Part shown: piece by piece, positions 36,739 to 45,097 of the stretch | Numbering within the stretch: position 1 is the stretch's first letter | Layout: each line of letters opens with the position of its first letter | NCBI RefSeq assembly: GCF_005222485.1 | Contig: NZ_CP029078.1 | Location: forward strand, 1,950,001-2,014,000 | DNA: 64,000 nt | Origin: Streptomyces griseoviridis | GTDB lineage: Bacteria; Actinomycetota; Actinomycetes; Streptomycetales; Streptomycetaceae | Reading direction: 5' to 3' | Made by a program: the position numbers and the translations under genes | Notes under the pieces: generated by a model | The model's database searches: none | What the model saw: the letters and a program-made list of their open reading frames with translations, nothing else | What the model was told of the DNA's origin: nothing

Positions 36739-37434
36739 CTAGCGCTCCGCGTCCAGCCGTTCCAGGTCGCCGTCGCCGTCGAGGTCGGGGTCCAGGTCGT
36801 CGTCGATGTCGTCCTCGTCGATGTCGTCGTCGAAGACGGTGCTGACGTCGAACCGGCAGACCACGTGCTCGCTGTCCACCTGGTCGAACGGCGACTCCAG
36901 CCACTCCCCCGGGTCGGCCGACTCCTCGCTCGCCGTCACCCAGAGGGTGGAGTCGCCCTCCTCGAGACCGAACTCCTTGTGCCGCGAGGCGATCTCGTCC
37001 GGTTCGAACTCGCCGAACAGTATGCCGAGCGCCCCCGGCACGGTGCCGGAGGCCGTCGGGGTCGGGTCCACGCCCGCCCGGTAGTCCGCCGCCTCGATCC
37101 GCTGTGCCTGGGCCAGCAGCCGCTGGGGTTCCGCCACGGTGTAGTCGCGGCGGATCAGCACGCTGAGCGCGTTCGGCTCCTCGGGGCCCCCGTACGGCGG
37201 GAGGGATTCCTCGGCGCCGGGGATCTCGAAGGGGGTGACCTCGTCGTAGCGGTCGTACAGCAGCTCGTCGTAGGTCTCGGCGGCGGCCGCCAGCTGGTTG
37301 AACGCCTCGTAGACGGCCGGGTCGTCCTCCCCCGACCGGCCCTCGACCGCGGCCAGGTGGCGGTCGAGCGCGGTCTTGACCGCCTCGGCGGCGGCACGTA
37401 CCTCGGCAGCGGTGGGCTGCTCAGCATCAGACAT
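36739..37434 (-). CDS. Acidic hypothetical protein
   Basis: The 231-residue acidic protein begins MSDAEQPTAAEVRAAAEAVK and ends in an Asp-rich tail (DDDIDEDDIDDDLDPDLDGD). The middle (about 60-180) is more regular, with LSVLIRRDYTVAEPQRLLA and GALGILFGEF. There is no signal peptide or membrane segment. I do not recognise a characterised family. The ATG at 37434 is divergent from the DUF5703 gene, 47 nt away. Confidence 0.8.
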   Translation of the reverse strand: MSDAEQPTAAEVRAAAEAVKTALDRHLAAVEGRSGEDDPAVYEAFNQLAAAAETYDELLYDRYDEVTPFEIPGAEESLPPYGGPEEPNALSVLIRRDYTVAEPQRLLAQAQRIEAADYRAGVDPTPTASGTVPGALGILFGEFEPDEIASRHKEFGLEEGDSTLWVTASEESADPGEWLESPFDQVDSEHVVCRFDVSTVFDDDIDEDDIDDDLDPDLDGDGDLERLDAER

Positions 37435-37481
37435 AGTGCAGACGCTATCCGTACCGGGCCCCAGCCCGCACAATAGATGCG

Positions 37482-37670
37482 ATGCCGGAATACGAATTTG
37501 TCGACGTGTACGTGCCGCGCGGGGTCTCCCGCAAGGACGCCACACGTCTCCTCACGGACCATGCCGAGTACGGACACTGGGAGTTGGACCGCCTGAGCCT
37601 GCTGCGCGACGGCAGCCGCAGGGTGCGGCTGCGCCGCCGGATCATCCGCCAGGTGCGGGCCACGTGGTGA
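37482..37670 (+). CDS. DUF5703-like small protein
   Basis: The 62-residue basic protein MPEYEFVDVYVPRGVSRKDATRLL...RRIIRQVRATW belongs to a small conserved Streptomyces family, which I associate with DUF5703. It has no signal peptide or membrane helix. The start lacks a strong ribosome site and may be leaderless or nearly so. Function is unknown. Confidence 0.8.
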   Translation: MPEYEFVDVYVPRGVSRKDATRLLTDHAEYGHWELDRLSLLRDGSRRVRLRRRIIRQVRATW

Positions 37671-37685
37671 GCTGAGACGCCACCG

Positions 37686-37739
37686 TCAGGCAGCGCAGGC
37701 AGTGCAGACAGTTCGGACAGTGGGGACAGCCCGGACAGC
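37686..37739. repeat. Second tandem 9-nt repeat array
   Basis: Six 9-nt units of the form NNRGRCAGY (for example GCAGACAGT, TCGGACAGT, CCGGACAGC) lie between the DUF5703 stop and the hairpin at 37743-37782. Confidence 0.7.
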
Positions 37740-37742
37740 GGG

Positions 37743-37782
37743 GCGCACGGTGGGCCCCCTGCCCGCGGGGCCCACCGTGCGC
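37743..37782. terminator. Bidirectional terminator between DUF5703 and the long chaplin
   Basis: GCGCACGGTGGGCCCC pairs perfectly with GGGGCCCACCGTGCGC around an 8-nt loop, between converging genes. Confidence 0.85.
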
Positions 37783-37813
37783 GGATCGCCGGGTCCGGCC
37801 CGGCCGTGCGGGG

Positions 37814-38839
37814 CTACGCCGCGGCACGCGCCTTGCGGTAGAGGACCGCGCCCGCGAGCAGCGCGCCGGCGCCGACCGGCAGCATCAGACCGAGAGGCAT
37901 CTCACTTCCCGTGTGCGCGAGCTGAGCGCCGCCCACGGAACCGGTGGCCGCGCCCCCGCCGCCCGGCAGGTTCACGTGCGTGGACGTGCCCGGGGTGGTC
38001 CCACGGGTGGGCGGAGTACTCGGCGTGCCCGGAGTGCCCGGGGTACCCGGGTGGTTCGGCGTACCGGGAGTGGTGGGGTGGCCGGGCTCGGTGGGGGTGC
38101 CGGGGTTCCCGGGAGTACCGGGGTTCCCGGGAGTACCGGGGTGCCCGGGAGTACCGGGGTGCCCGGGGGTGCCCGGGTTCCCGGGGGTGCCCGGGTTGTG
38201 ACCGCCGTGACCGCCGTGACCGCCGTGACCGCCGTGACCGCCGTGACCGCCGTGACCAGGCTTACCAGGGTGGTGGCCTCCGTCACCCGGGTGGCCCGGG
38301 TGGTGCCCCCCGTTGCCCGGGTGGCCCGGGTGGTGGCCCCCGGGAGGGGTGCCGTGGTGGCCGCCTCCGCTCGGGGTGCCCTCGTCGTTGGCGCAGTCGT
38401 TCCCCGTCACGGCGTTGCCGAGGCCGACGACGCTGATGTCGTTGCCGCAGAGGTTCACCGGTACGTCGACCGGGACCTGCACGGTGTTGCCCGAGCCCAC
38501 GCCGGGTGAGCCCCCGGTGTGACCGCCGGCGTGCGCGCCCCCACCGCCGCCGGAGCCGCCGTGGCCGTGGTCGCCCTTGCCACCACCCCTGCCCGCGCTC
38601 TGGTTCGCACAGGTGTTGCCGACCGCCGGGTTGAGAAGCCCGACGACGTTGACCGTGTTGCCGCAGACGTTCACCGGAACGTGCACCGGCGCCTGCACCG
38701 TGTTGCCCGACAGCACGCCGGGAGAGTGCGCGCTCGCGCCGCTCGCCCCCGAGTCGGCGTGCGCGTACCCCCCGGCGGCGGCCACTACTCCGGTCGCAGC
38801 CGCCACAGTCATCAGGCCCTTGCGGGTGACCTGTCGCAT
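37814..38839 (-). CDS. chpC: Long chaplin, sortase-anchored
   Basis: The 341-residue surface protein has a signal peptide (about 1-28, ending AHADSG), two chaplin domains (about 33-82 and 112-155, each with the paired Cys of NVCGNTV..GNTCAN and NLCGNDI..GNDCAN), and a long Gly/His/Pro linker with GGH and PGTPGxPGTP collagen-like repeats (about 158-290). It ends with an LAHTG sortase motif (about 306), a hydrophobic helix and a basic tail. Long chaplins are linked to the wall by class E sortase and anchor the amyloid layer that lets aerial hyphae leave the medium. The Gly-rich repeat linker is much longer than expected for a typical long chaplin. It lies just after chpH. Confidence 0.93.
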   Translation of the reverse strand: MRQVTRKGLMTVAAATGVVAAAGGYAHADSGASGASAHSPGVLSGNTVQAPVHVPVNVCGNTVNVVGLLNPAVGNTCANQSAGRGGGKGDHGHGGSGGGGGAHAGGHTGGSPGVGSGNTVQVPVDVPVNLCGNDISVVGLGNAVTGNDCANDEGTPSGGGHHGTPPGGHHPGHPGNGGHHPGHPGDGGHHPGKPGHGGHGGHGGHGGHGGHGGHNPGTPGNPGTPGHPGTPGHPGTPGNPGTPGNPGTPTEPGHPTTPGTPNHPGTPGTPGTPSTPPTRGTTPGTSTHVNLPGGGGAATGSVGGAQLAHTGSEMPLGLMLPVGAGALLAGAVLYRKARAAA

Positions 38840-38903
38840 CGCTGAAATCCCTGCCTTCGCCCTCGTCAAGAAATCGGAAGATCAGATCCGGAAAAAGCTC
38901 CGG

Positions 38904-38953
38904 AAAAACCGGTCGGCCCCGGAGCGCATGGCGCGCGCTCCGGAGCCGACCGG
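38904..38953 (-). terminator. Intrinsic terminator after chpH
   Basis: On the minus strand a long stem, CCGGTCGG..CCGGAGCGC with GCGCTCCGG..CCGACCGG, is followed by five T residues. It separates chpH from chpC and is the most classical terminator in the window. Confidence 0.85.
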
Positions 38954-38979
38954 CAGGAGCGGCCCTCAGAGGGCCGACG

Positions 38980-39213
38980 TCACTTGTTGAGGCAGGTGTT
39001 GCCGAAGGCGGGGTTCAGCAGCCCGATCACGGAGACCGTGTTGCCGCAGAGGTTCACCGGGATGTGAACGGGAACCTGGACGACGTTGCCGGACAGCACA
39101 CCCGGGGAGTGCACGGCGGCACCCTGGGCACCGGAGTCGGCGACGGCCAGGCCCGCACCCGCGAGAACCAGGCCACCAGTGGCAGCCGCAGCGGCGACGA
39201 CCTTCTTGATCAT
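38980..39213 (-). CDS. chpH: Short chaplin ChpH
   Basis: The 77-residue secreted protein has a signal peptide (about 1-25, MIKKVVAAAAATGG...AVADSG) and a single chaplin domain with the two conserved Cys (NLCGNTVSVIG and GNTCLNK). It assembles into surface-active amyloid fibrils (rodlets) on aerial hyphae. An ideal AGGAGG site lies about 5 nt before the ATG. A BldN-type promoter is visible at 39265-39292 on the same strand. Confidence 0.95.
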   Translation of the reverse strand: MIKKVVAAAAATGGLVLAGAGLAVADSGAQGAAVHSPGVLSGNVVQVPVHIPVNLCGNTVSVIGLLNPAFGNTCLNK

Positions 39214-39264
39214 TGTTCCTCCTTGTTGGCACATGCGATCCCAAGTACCGGATCGCATCCTGCT

Positions 39265-39292
39265 GTAACGAGGAGGGAGTAATTGGGCTACG
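39265..39292 (-). promoter_or_regulatory. BldN-type promoter of chpH
   Basis: On the minus strand CGTAGC, 16 nt, then CGTTAC match the sigma-BldN consensus as I recall it (CGTAAC-N16-CGTTGA) at 9 of 12 positions with exact spacing. The -10 element lies about 52 nt before the chpH start codon. Confidence 0.75.
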
Positions 39293-39362
39293 AGCTTATG
39301 GTCGGATTCACTCTTCTCAGCAGACCTCGTACGGGCGATCGAATATCCGGACCGATAAACAG

Positions 39363-40688
39363 TCAGGATGCGTCGATGAATCGATCGAGCACCCGGACCC
39401 CGAACTTCAGACCGCCCACCGGCACCCGCTCGTCGACGCCGTGGAACATGCCCGCGAAGTCCAGCTCGGGCGGCAGCTTGAGCGGGGCGAAGCCGAAGCC
39501 GCGGATGCCGAGGTCGTCGAAGGACTTGGCGTCCGTGCCGCCGGAGAGCATGTACGGGATCGCCTTGGCCGCCGGGTCCTCGGCCAGCAGCGCGGACTGC
39601 ATGGCGTCGACCAGCGCTCCGTCGAAGGTCGTCTCGACGGCCTTGTCGGCGTGCACGTCCTCGCGCCGTACCTTCGGGCCGAGGATCCGGTCGAGGTCGG
39701 CGAGGAACTCCTCCTCGAACCCGGGCAGGAAGCGGCCGTCGACGTGCGCGGTGGCCTCGCCGGGGATGACGTTGACCTTGTAGCCGGCGCCCAGCTGGGT
39801 GGGGTTGGCGGTGTTGCTGAGGGTGGCGCCGATGAGCTTGGCGATGCCGCCGAGCCTGGCCAGCGTCCCCTCCATGTCCTCCGGGTCGAGCTCGGTGCCG
39901 AGCGCGTCGCCGAGTTCGTCGAGGAAGGCCCTGGTGGTCTTGGTGACCCGGACCGGGAACCGGTGGCGGCCGAGCCGGGCGACGGCCTCGGACAGCTCGG
40001 TGATGGCGTTGTCCCGGTGGATCATCGAACCGTGGCCCGCGGTGCCGGCCACGGTCAGCTTCATCCAGTGCATGCCCTTCTCGGCCGTCTGGATCAGATA
40101 GAGCCTGCGCTGCTCGTTCACCGTGAAGGAGAAGCCGCCGACCTCGCTGATCGCCTCGGTGACGCCCTCGAAGAGGTCGGGGTGGTGGTCGACGAGGTGG
40201 CGGGCGCCGTACTTGCCGCCGGCCTCCTCGTCGGCGAGGAAGGCGACGACGATGTCGCGCGGGGGCTTGCGGCCGCTGCGCAGCCGGTCGCGGACGACCG
40301 CGAGGGTCATCGCGTCCATGTCCTTCATGTCGACGGCGCCGCGGCCCCAGACGCAGCCGTCGGCGACCTCGCCGGAGAACGGGTGGTGGGTCCAGTCGTC
40401 CGCGTTGGCCGGGACGACGTCGGTGTGGCCGTGGATGAGGAGGGCGGGCCTGGACGGGTCCTCGCCCTCGATGCGGGCCACGGTGGAGGCGCGGCCCGGG
40501 TGCGACTCGAAGATCTGCGGGTCGAGACCCACCTCGGCGAGCTTCTCGGCCACGTACTCGGCCGCCTTGCGCTCGCCAGGACCCGAGTGGTCGCCGTAGT
40601 TGCTGGTGTCGATCTGGATCAGCTCGCGGCAGAGGTCGACGACCTCGTCCTCGCCCCTGACGGCCTTGGCCGTGTCCGTCTCGCTCAC
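39363..40688 (-). CDS. M20-family dipeptidase/peptidase
   Basis: The 441-residue zinc peptidase has IHGHTDVV (first metal His and catalytic Asp), WGRGAVDMKD (bridging Asp), FLADEEAGGKYGA (catalytic Glu pair), a dimerisation domain (about 195-320) and the last metal His in GMFHGVDE. It resembles succinyl-diaminopimelate desuccinylase/ArgE and dipeptidases, and exact substrate choice cannot be read. The GTG at 40688 has GGAGG 7 nt upstream and is preferred to an ATG 21 nt further up. Confidence 0.92.
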   Translation of the reverse strand: MSETDTAKAVRGEDEVVDLCRELIQIDTSNYGDHSGPGERKAAEYVAEKLAEVGLDPQIFESHPGRASTVARIEGEDPSRPALLIHGHTDVVPANADDWTHHPFSGEVADGCVWGRGAVDMKDMDAMTLAVVRDRLRSGRKPPRDIVVAFLADEEAGGKYGARHLVDHHPDLFEGVTEAISEVGGFSFTVNEQRRLYLIQTAEKGMHWMKLTVAGTAGHGSMIHRDNAITELSEAVARLGRHRFPVRVTKTTRAFLDELGDALGTELDPEDMEGTLARLGGIAKLIGATLSNTANPTQLGAGYKVNVIPGEATAHVDGRFLPGFEEEFLADLDRILGPKVRREDVHADKAVETTFDGALVDAMQSALLAEDPAAKAIPYMLSGGTDAKSFDDLGIRGFGFAPLKLPPELDFAGMFHGVDERVPVGGLKFGVRVLDRFIDAS

Positions 40689-40875
40689 GCTGCTTCCTCC
40701 CGCTGTCACTGCTGGTGGTTCCCTTCATCCTCCCTCTCCACGGGCCGTCGTCCCAAGGCCGGGCCGGGTCCGTCACCCGCCGTTCACACGGGCACCGGGG
40801 GTGACCAGGGCACCTCTCAAAGCCTGGTAGTGTTTTCTCTGTCGCCGCGGGCAGCACCCGCGCGACAGACACCTT

Positions 40876-40963
40876 GTCCGGGTGGCGGAATGGCAGACGC
40901 GCTAGCTTGAGGTGCTAGTGCCCTTTATCGGGCGTGGGGGTTCAAGTCCCCCCTCGGACACCA
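40876..40963 (+). tRNA. tRNA-Leu(GAG)
   Basis: This is an 88-nt class II tRNA with encoded CCA. The acceptor stem GTCCGGG pairs with CTCGGAC (one G-T), the anticodon stem CTAGC/GCTAG surrounds loop TTGAGGT, giving anticodon GAG (Leu codons CUC and CUU). The long variable arm (TGCCCTTTATCGGGCG) and the T arm (GGGGGTTCAAGTCCCCC) are typical of tRNA-Leu. Confidence 0.97.
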
Positions 40964-40966
40964 GCC

Positions 40967-41006
40967 GAAGATCCCGGCCGCGGCAGCGGCCGGGATCTTC
41001 GCTTTT
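40967..41006 (+). terminator. tRNA-Leu terminator
   Basis: GAAGATCCCGGCCGC pairs with GCGGCCGGGATCTTC around a 4-nt loop, followed by GCTTTT, immediately after the tRNA. Confidence 0.85.
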
Positions 41007-41242
41007 CCCCTCCCGCCGGTGGTGTGGGCCATCTCTCCCCCGGGCCAAGATCACCAGGTCACCGGGGGCGGGGCGGGCGGCGGCGGGGGCCGGGTGGGTC
41101 TCCCGGGTGGCAGGTCACCGGGCGCGAACCTAGCGTCGTACTAAAATATCCGGCTTGTTACGGAGCTGGACCCGGACAACCTCAGGCAGACCTGCGGCCC
41201 GCCAGCGCCCCGGAGGTTCCGGGAACGAGACGCGAGGACCCG

Positions 41243-44200
41243 ATGGCAGCCACCCACGAGAGCAGTGCTCTCGGCCTGCTCGACCAAGAGATCCGCGAAC
41301 GGTTCGGTGACACGGCACGCTTCTCCGGGAGGCCCGCCGCCTCCCCGCGCACCCTCGTCGACGTCCTCGACGCGACCGTGCGCTCCCACCCCGACGAGCC
41401 CGCCCTCGACGACGGGACGGTCCGGCTGACCTACCGCGTACTGGCCGCCGAGGTGGAGGCGCTGCGCGGCCGGCTCGCCGCCGCCGGGGTCGGCCTCGGC
41501 GACCGGGTGGGCGTGCGGGTGCCGTCCGGCACCAATGACCTGTACGTGGCGATCCTGGCCGTCCTCGCGGCGGGCGCCGCCTATGTGCCGGTGGACGCCG
41601 AGGACCCGGACGAGCGGGCCGAGCTGGTCTTCGGCGAGGCGCGGGTGCGGGGCGTGATCGGCGCCGGGCACGAGCTGCGCACGGACGGGCGGGCCGAGGT
41701 GCCCGCCGCCCGCCCCGGGGTCGAGGACGACGCGTGGATCATCTTCACCTCCGGCTCCACCGGCAGGCCCAAGGGCGTCGCCGTGCGGCACCGCTCGGCC
41801 GCCGCGTTCGTGGACGCGGAGGCGGCGCTGTTCCTCACCGAGGACCCGATCGGGCCGGGCGACCGGGTGATGGCGGGTCTTTCGGTGGCGTTCGACGCGT
41901 CCTGCGAGGAGATGTGGCTGGCCTGGCGGTACGGCGCCTGTCTGGTGCCGGTGCCGCGCGCGCAGGTCAGGAGCGGCGCGGACCTCGGGCCGTGGCTGGT
42001 CGAGCAGGAGATCACCGTCGTCTCGACGGTGCCGACGCTGGCCGCGCTCTGGGAGCCGGAGACCCTCAACGACGTCCGGCTGCTCATCTTCGGCGGTGAG
42101 GCGTGCCCGCCCGAGCTGGCGCAGCGGCTGGTCACCGAGGGGCGGGAGGTCTGGAACACGTACGGGCCGACCGAGGCGACCGTGGTGGCGTGCGCGGCGC
42201 TGCTCAGCGGCGCGGAGCCGATCCGGATCGGGCTGCCGCTCGACGGCTGGGAGCTGGCCGTGGTCGACGAGGCGGGCGCGCCGGTGCCGATGGGCGCGAG
42301 CGGTCAGCTGGTGATCGGCGGGGTCGGGCTCGCCCGGTATCTGGACGCGGGCAAGGACGCGGAGAAGTACGCGCCGCTGGCGTCGCTCGGCTGGGAGCGG
42401 GCGTACCGCAGCGGTGACCTGGTGCGGGCCGAGCCGGAGGGGCTGGTGTTCCTGGGGCGGGCCGACGAGCAGATCAAGCTCGGCGGGCGCCGGATCGAAC
42501 TCGGTGAGGTCGACACGGCGTTGCAGGCGCTGCCGGGGGTGGCGGGCGCGGCGGCGGCCGTGCGCACGGCCAGGGGCGGCAATCAGTTGCTGGTCGGGTA
42601 TGTCGTCACGCAGGACGGGTGGGACCAGGCGGCGGCGGTCGGGCGGCTGCGGGCCGCGCTGCCCGCCGCGCTGGTGCCGCTGCTCGCGCCGGTCGCCGAG
42701 CTGCCGACCAGGACCAGCGGCAAGGTGGACCGCGACGCGCTGCCGTGGCCGCTCCAGGAGGTGGACACCGGCGGTCCCGTGGAGGAGCTGTACGGCACCG
42801 AGGCGTGGCTGGCGGAGCAGTGGACGGAGGTCCTGGGCGTGCCGGTGGCCTCCGCGTCGGACAACTTCTTCGCGATCGGCGGCGGCAGTCTGGGGGCGGC
42901 GCAGCTCACCACCCTGCTGCGGGCCCGGTATCCGGGCGCGGCCGTCGTCGACATCTATCAGCAGCCGGTGCTGCGCAAGCTGGCCAGGCGGCTGGAGAGG
43001 TCGGCGCGGGACGAGAGCGCGGCCCGGGTGGTCGCGCCGGTGCCGGTGCGGGCGAAGGTGGTGCAGCTGCTGCTTCTGGTGCCGCTGTTCACGGTGCTCG
43101 GGCTGCGTTGGACGGTGGCGCTCGCCGCCCTCGGGAATCTGCTGCCGGCCCACTCCTGGCTGCCGTCGGCGTCCTGGTGGCTGGTCGGGGCGGGTGCGGT
43201 GGTGCTGTTCAGTCCGCCGGGCCGGCTCGCCGTCGCGGCGGGCGGGGCGCGGCTGCTGCTGCGGGGGGTCGGTCCCGGCCGGTATCCGCGGGGCGGGAGT
43301 GTGCATCTGCGGTTGTGGACGGCGGAGCGGCTCGCCGAGTTCAGCGGGGCGACGTCGTTGACCGGGTCGTGGCTCGAGCGGTACGCGCGGGCGCTGGGCG
43401 CGAAGGTGGGGCCCGACGTCGATCTGCACTCGTTGCCGCCGGTGACCGGGCTGCTGAAGCTGGGCCGGGGTGCGGCGGTGGAGTCCGAGGTGGATCTGTC
43501 GGGTTACTGGCTGGACGGCGACCGGTTGGAGATCGGGCAGGTCAAGGTGGGCGCGCATGCCGTGGTCGGTACCCGGGGCATCCTGTTTCCCGGGGCCCGG
43601 GTGGGCAAGCGGGCCGAGGTGGCGCCGGGTTCGGCGGTGACCGGGCAGGTGCCGACCGGGCAGCGCTGGGCGGGCGCGCCCGCGGTGAAGCTGGGCAGGG
43701 CGAAGCGGAACTGGCCGGCGGAGCGTCCTGAGCGCGGCACCTGGTGGGCTGTCATGTACGGGGTGACGGGGTTGGTGCTGACGCTGCTGCCGCTGCTGGC
43801 GGCCGGGGGCGCGTTCCTGGTGGCGGACGCGCTGATCGACCCGGCGTCGCCGCTGCCGGGTGCCGCGCTGGCGCTGGTGCCGGCGACGCTGGCGTTCGGT
43901 CTCGGGTACGCGCTGCTGATTCTGGTGGGGGTGCGGGTGCTGAGTGTGGGGCTGCGGGAGGGCACGCATCCCACGCACAGCAGGATCGGCTGGCAGGCGT
44001 GGACGGTCACGCAGTTGATGGACCGCTCACGGGAGACCCTGTTCCCGTTGTACGCGGGGCTGGTGACGCCGGTGTGGCTGCGGTTGCTGGGGATGCGGGT
44101 CGGCCGGGGCGCCGAGGTGTCGACGGTGCTGGCGCTGCCGTCGCTGACGACGGTCGGCGAGGGCGCGTTCCTGGCCGACGACACCCTGACCGCGCCGTAC

Positions 44201-45097
44201 GAGCTGGGCGGCGGCTGGATGCGGATCGGACGGGCGGAGATCGGGCGGCGGGCGTTCCTCGGGAACTCGGGGATGACCGCGCCGGGTCGCAGTGTGCCCG
44301 AGGGCGGTCTTGTGGGGGTGCTGTCGGCGACGCCGAAGAAGGCGAAGAAGGGCAGCTCGTACCTGGGGCTGCCGCCGGTGCGGCTGCCGCGCAGCGCGGC
44401 CGGGGGCGATCAGAGCCGTACCTATGATCCGCCGGCCAGGCTGCTGTGGGCGCGGGGCCTTGTGGAGCTGTGCCGGATCGTGCCGGTGTTCTGTTCGGCG
44501 GCGCTGGCGGCGGCGACGGTGGCCGCGCTCTGCGCGCTGGGGCCGTGGGCGCCGTTGCTGTCGGGGCTGGTGCTGCTGGCCGCGGGGGTGGCGGCCGGGG
44601 TGGTGTCGGTGGTCGCGAAGTGGCTGCTGGTGGGCAGGCACCGGGCCGCGGAGCATCCGCTGTGGAGCGGGTTCGTGTGGCGCAACGAGCTGGCGGACAC
44701 GTTCGTCGAGGTGGTGGCGGTGCCGTGGCTCGCGGGTTCGGTGCCGGGGACGGCGTTGATGACGGCGTGGCTGCGCGGGCTGGGGGCGCGGATCGGCAAG
44801 GGCGTCTGGGTGGAGAGCTACTGGCTGCCGGAGACGGATCTGGTGACGTTGGAGGACGGGGTGACGGTGAACCGGGGCTGTGTGCTGCAGACGCACCTCT
44901 TCCACGACCGGATCTTGCGGACGGATACTGTGGTACTCCGTGAGGGTGCCACGCTGGGCCCTGGCGGGATCGTGCTGCCCGGCAGCACGGTCGGGGCCCG
45001 CACCACGCTGGGTCCCGCGTCGCTCGTCATGGCCGCGGAGTCCGTCCCGGACGACACCCGCTGGCTCGGCAACCCGATCGAGGCATGGCGCCCCTGA
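41243..45097 (+). CDS. Pls/PosA-type non-ribosomal poly-amino-acid synthetase
   Basis: The 1284-residue protein has an adenylation domain (about 30-500; FTSGSTGRPKG at about 168, NTYGPTEATV, SGKVDRDALP), a carrier domain with GGGSLGAAQ (Ser at about 550) and then a membrane part (from about 605). In that part three or more pairs of membrane helices alternate with left-handed beta-helix/acyltransferase-like segments. This order is that of epsilon-poly-lysine synthetase (Pls) and PosA-type enzymes, which polymerise a diamino acid through isopeptide bonds. Reading the binding pocket against GrsA gives DAESIGTVVK, with Glu at position 239 as expected for a basic side chain. ATG 41243 follows GAGG. 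It overlaps the M1 peptidase gene by 13 nt. The polymer itself is inferred. Confidence 0.88.
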   Translation: MAATHESSALGLLDQEIRERFGDTARFSGRPAASPRTLVDVLDATVRSHPDEPALDDGTVRLTYRVLAAEVEALRGRLAAAGVGLGDRVGVRVPSGTNDLYVAILAVLAAGAAYVPVDAEDPDERAELVFGEARVRGVIGAGHELRTDGRAEVPAARPGVEDDAWIIFTSGSTGRPKGVAVRHRSAAAFVDAEAALFLTEDPIGPGDRVMAGLSVAFDASCEEMWLAWRYGACLVPVPRAQVRSGADLGPWLVEQEITVVSTVPTLAALWEPETLNDVRLLIFGGEACPPELAQRLVTEGREVWNTYGPTEATVVACAALLSGAEPIRIGLPLDGWELAVVDEAGAPVPMGASGQLVIGGVGLARYLDAGKDAEKYAPLASLGWERAYRSGDLVRAEPEGLVFLGRADEQIKLGGRRIELGEVDTALQALPGVAGAAAAVRTARGGNQLLVGYVVTQDGWDQAAAVGRLRAALPAALVPLLAPVAELPTRTSGKVDRDALPWPLQEVDTGGPVEELYGTEAWLAEQWTEVLGVPVASASDNFFAIGGGSLGAAQLTTLLRARYPGAAVVDIYQQPVLRKLARRLERSARDESAARVVAPVPVRAKVVQLLLLVPLFTVLGLRWTVALAALGNLLPAHSWLPSASWWLVGAGAVVLFSPPGRLAVAAGGARLLLRGVGPGRYPRGGSVHLRLWTAERLAEFSGATSLTGSWLERYARALGAKVGPDVDLHSLPPVTGLLKLGRGAAVESEVDLSGYWLDGDRLEIGQVKVGAHAVVGTRGILFPGARVGKRAEVAPGSAVTGQVPTGQRWAGAPAVKLGRAKRNWPAERPERGTWWAVMYGVTGLVLTLLPLLAAGGAFLVADALIDPASPLPGAALALVPATLAFGLGYALLILVGVRVLSVGLREGTHPTHSRIGWQAWTVTQLMDRSRETLFPLYAGLVTPVWLRLLGMRVGRGAEVSTVLALPSLTTVGEGAFLADDTLTAPYELGGGWMRIGRAEIGRRAFLGNSGMTAPGRSVPEGGLVGVLSATPKKAKKGSSYLGLPPVRLPRSAAGGDQSRTYDPPARLLWARGLVELCRIVPVFCSAALAAATVAALCALGPWAPLLSGLVLLAAGVAAGVVSVVAKWLLVGRHRAAEHPLWSGFVWRNELADTFVEVVAVPWLAGSVPGTALMTAWLRGLGARIGKGVWVESYWLPETDLVTLEDGVTVNRGCVLQTHLFHDRILRTDTVVLREGATLGPGGIVLPGSTVGARTTLGPASLVMAAESVPDDTRWLGNPIEAWRP

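Noticed and set aside
40876..40963. tRNA-Leu as an integration site
   Set aside because: No duplicate of the tRNA 3' end and no integrase gene in the window.
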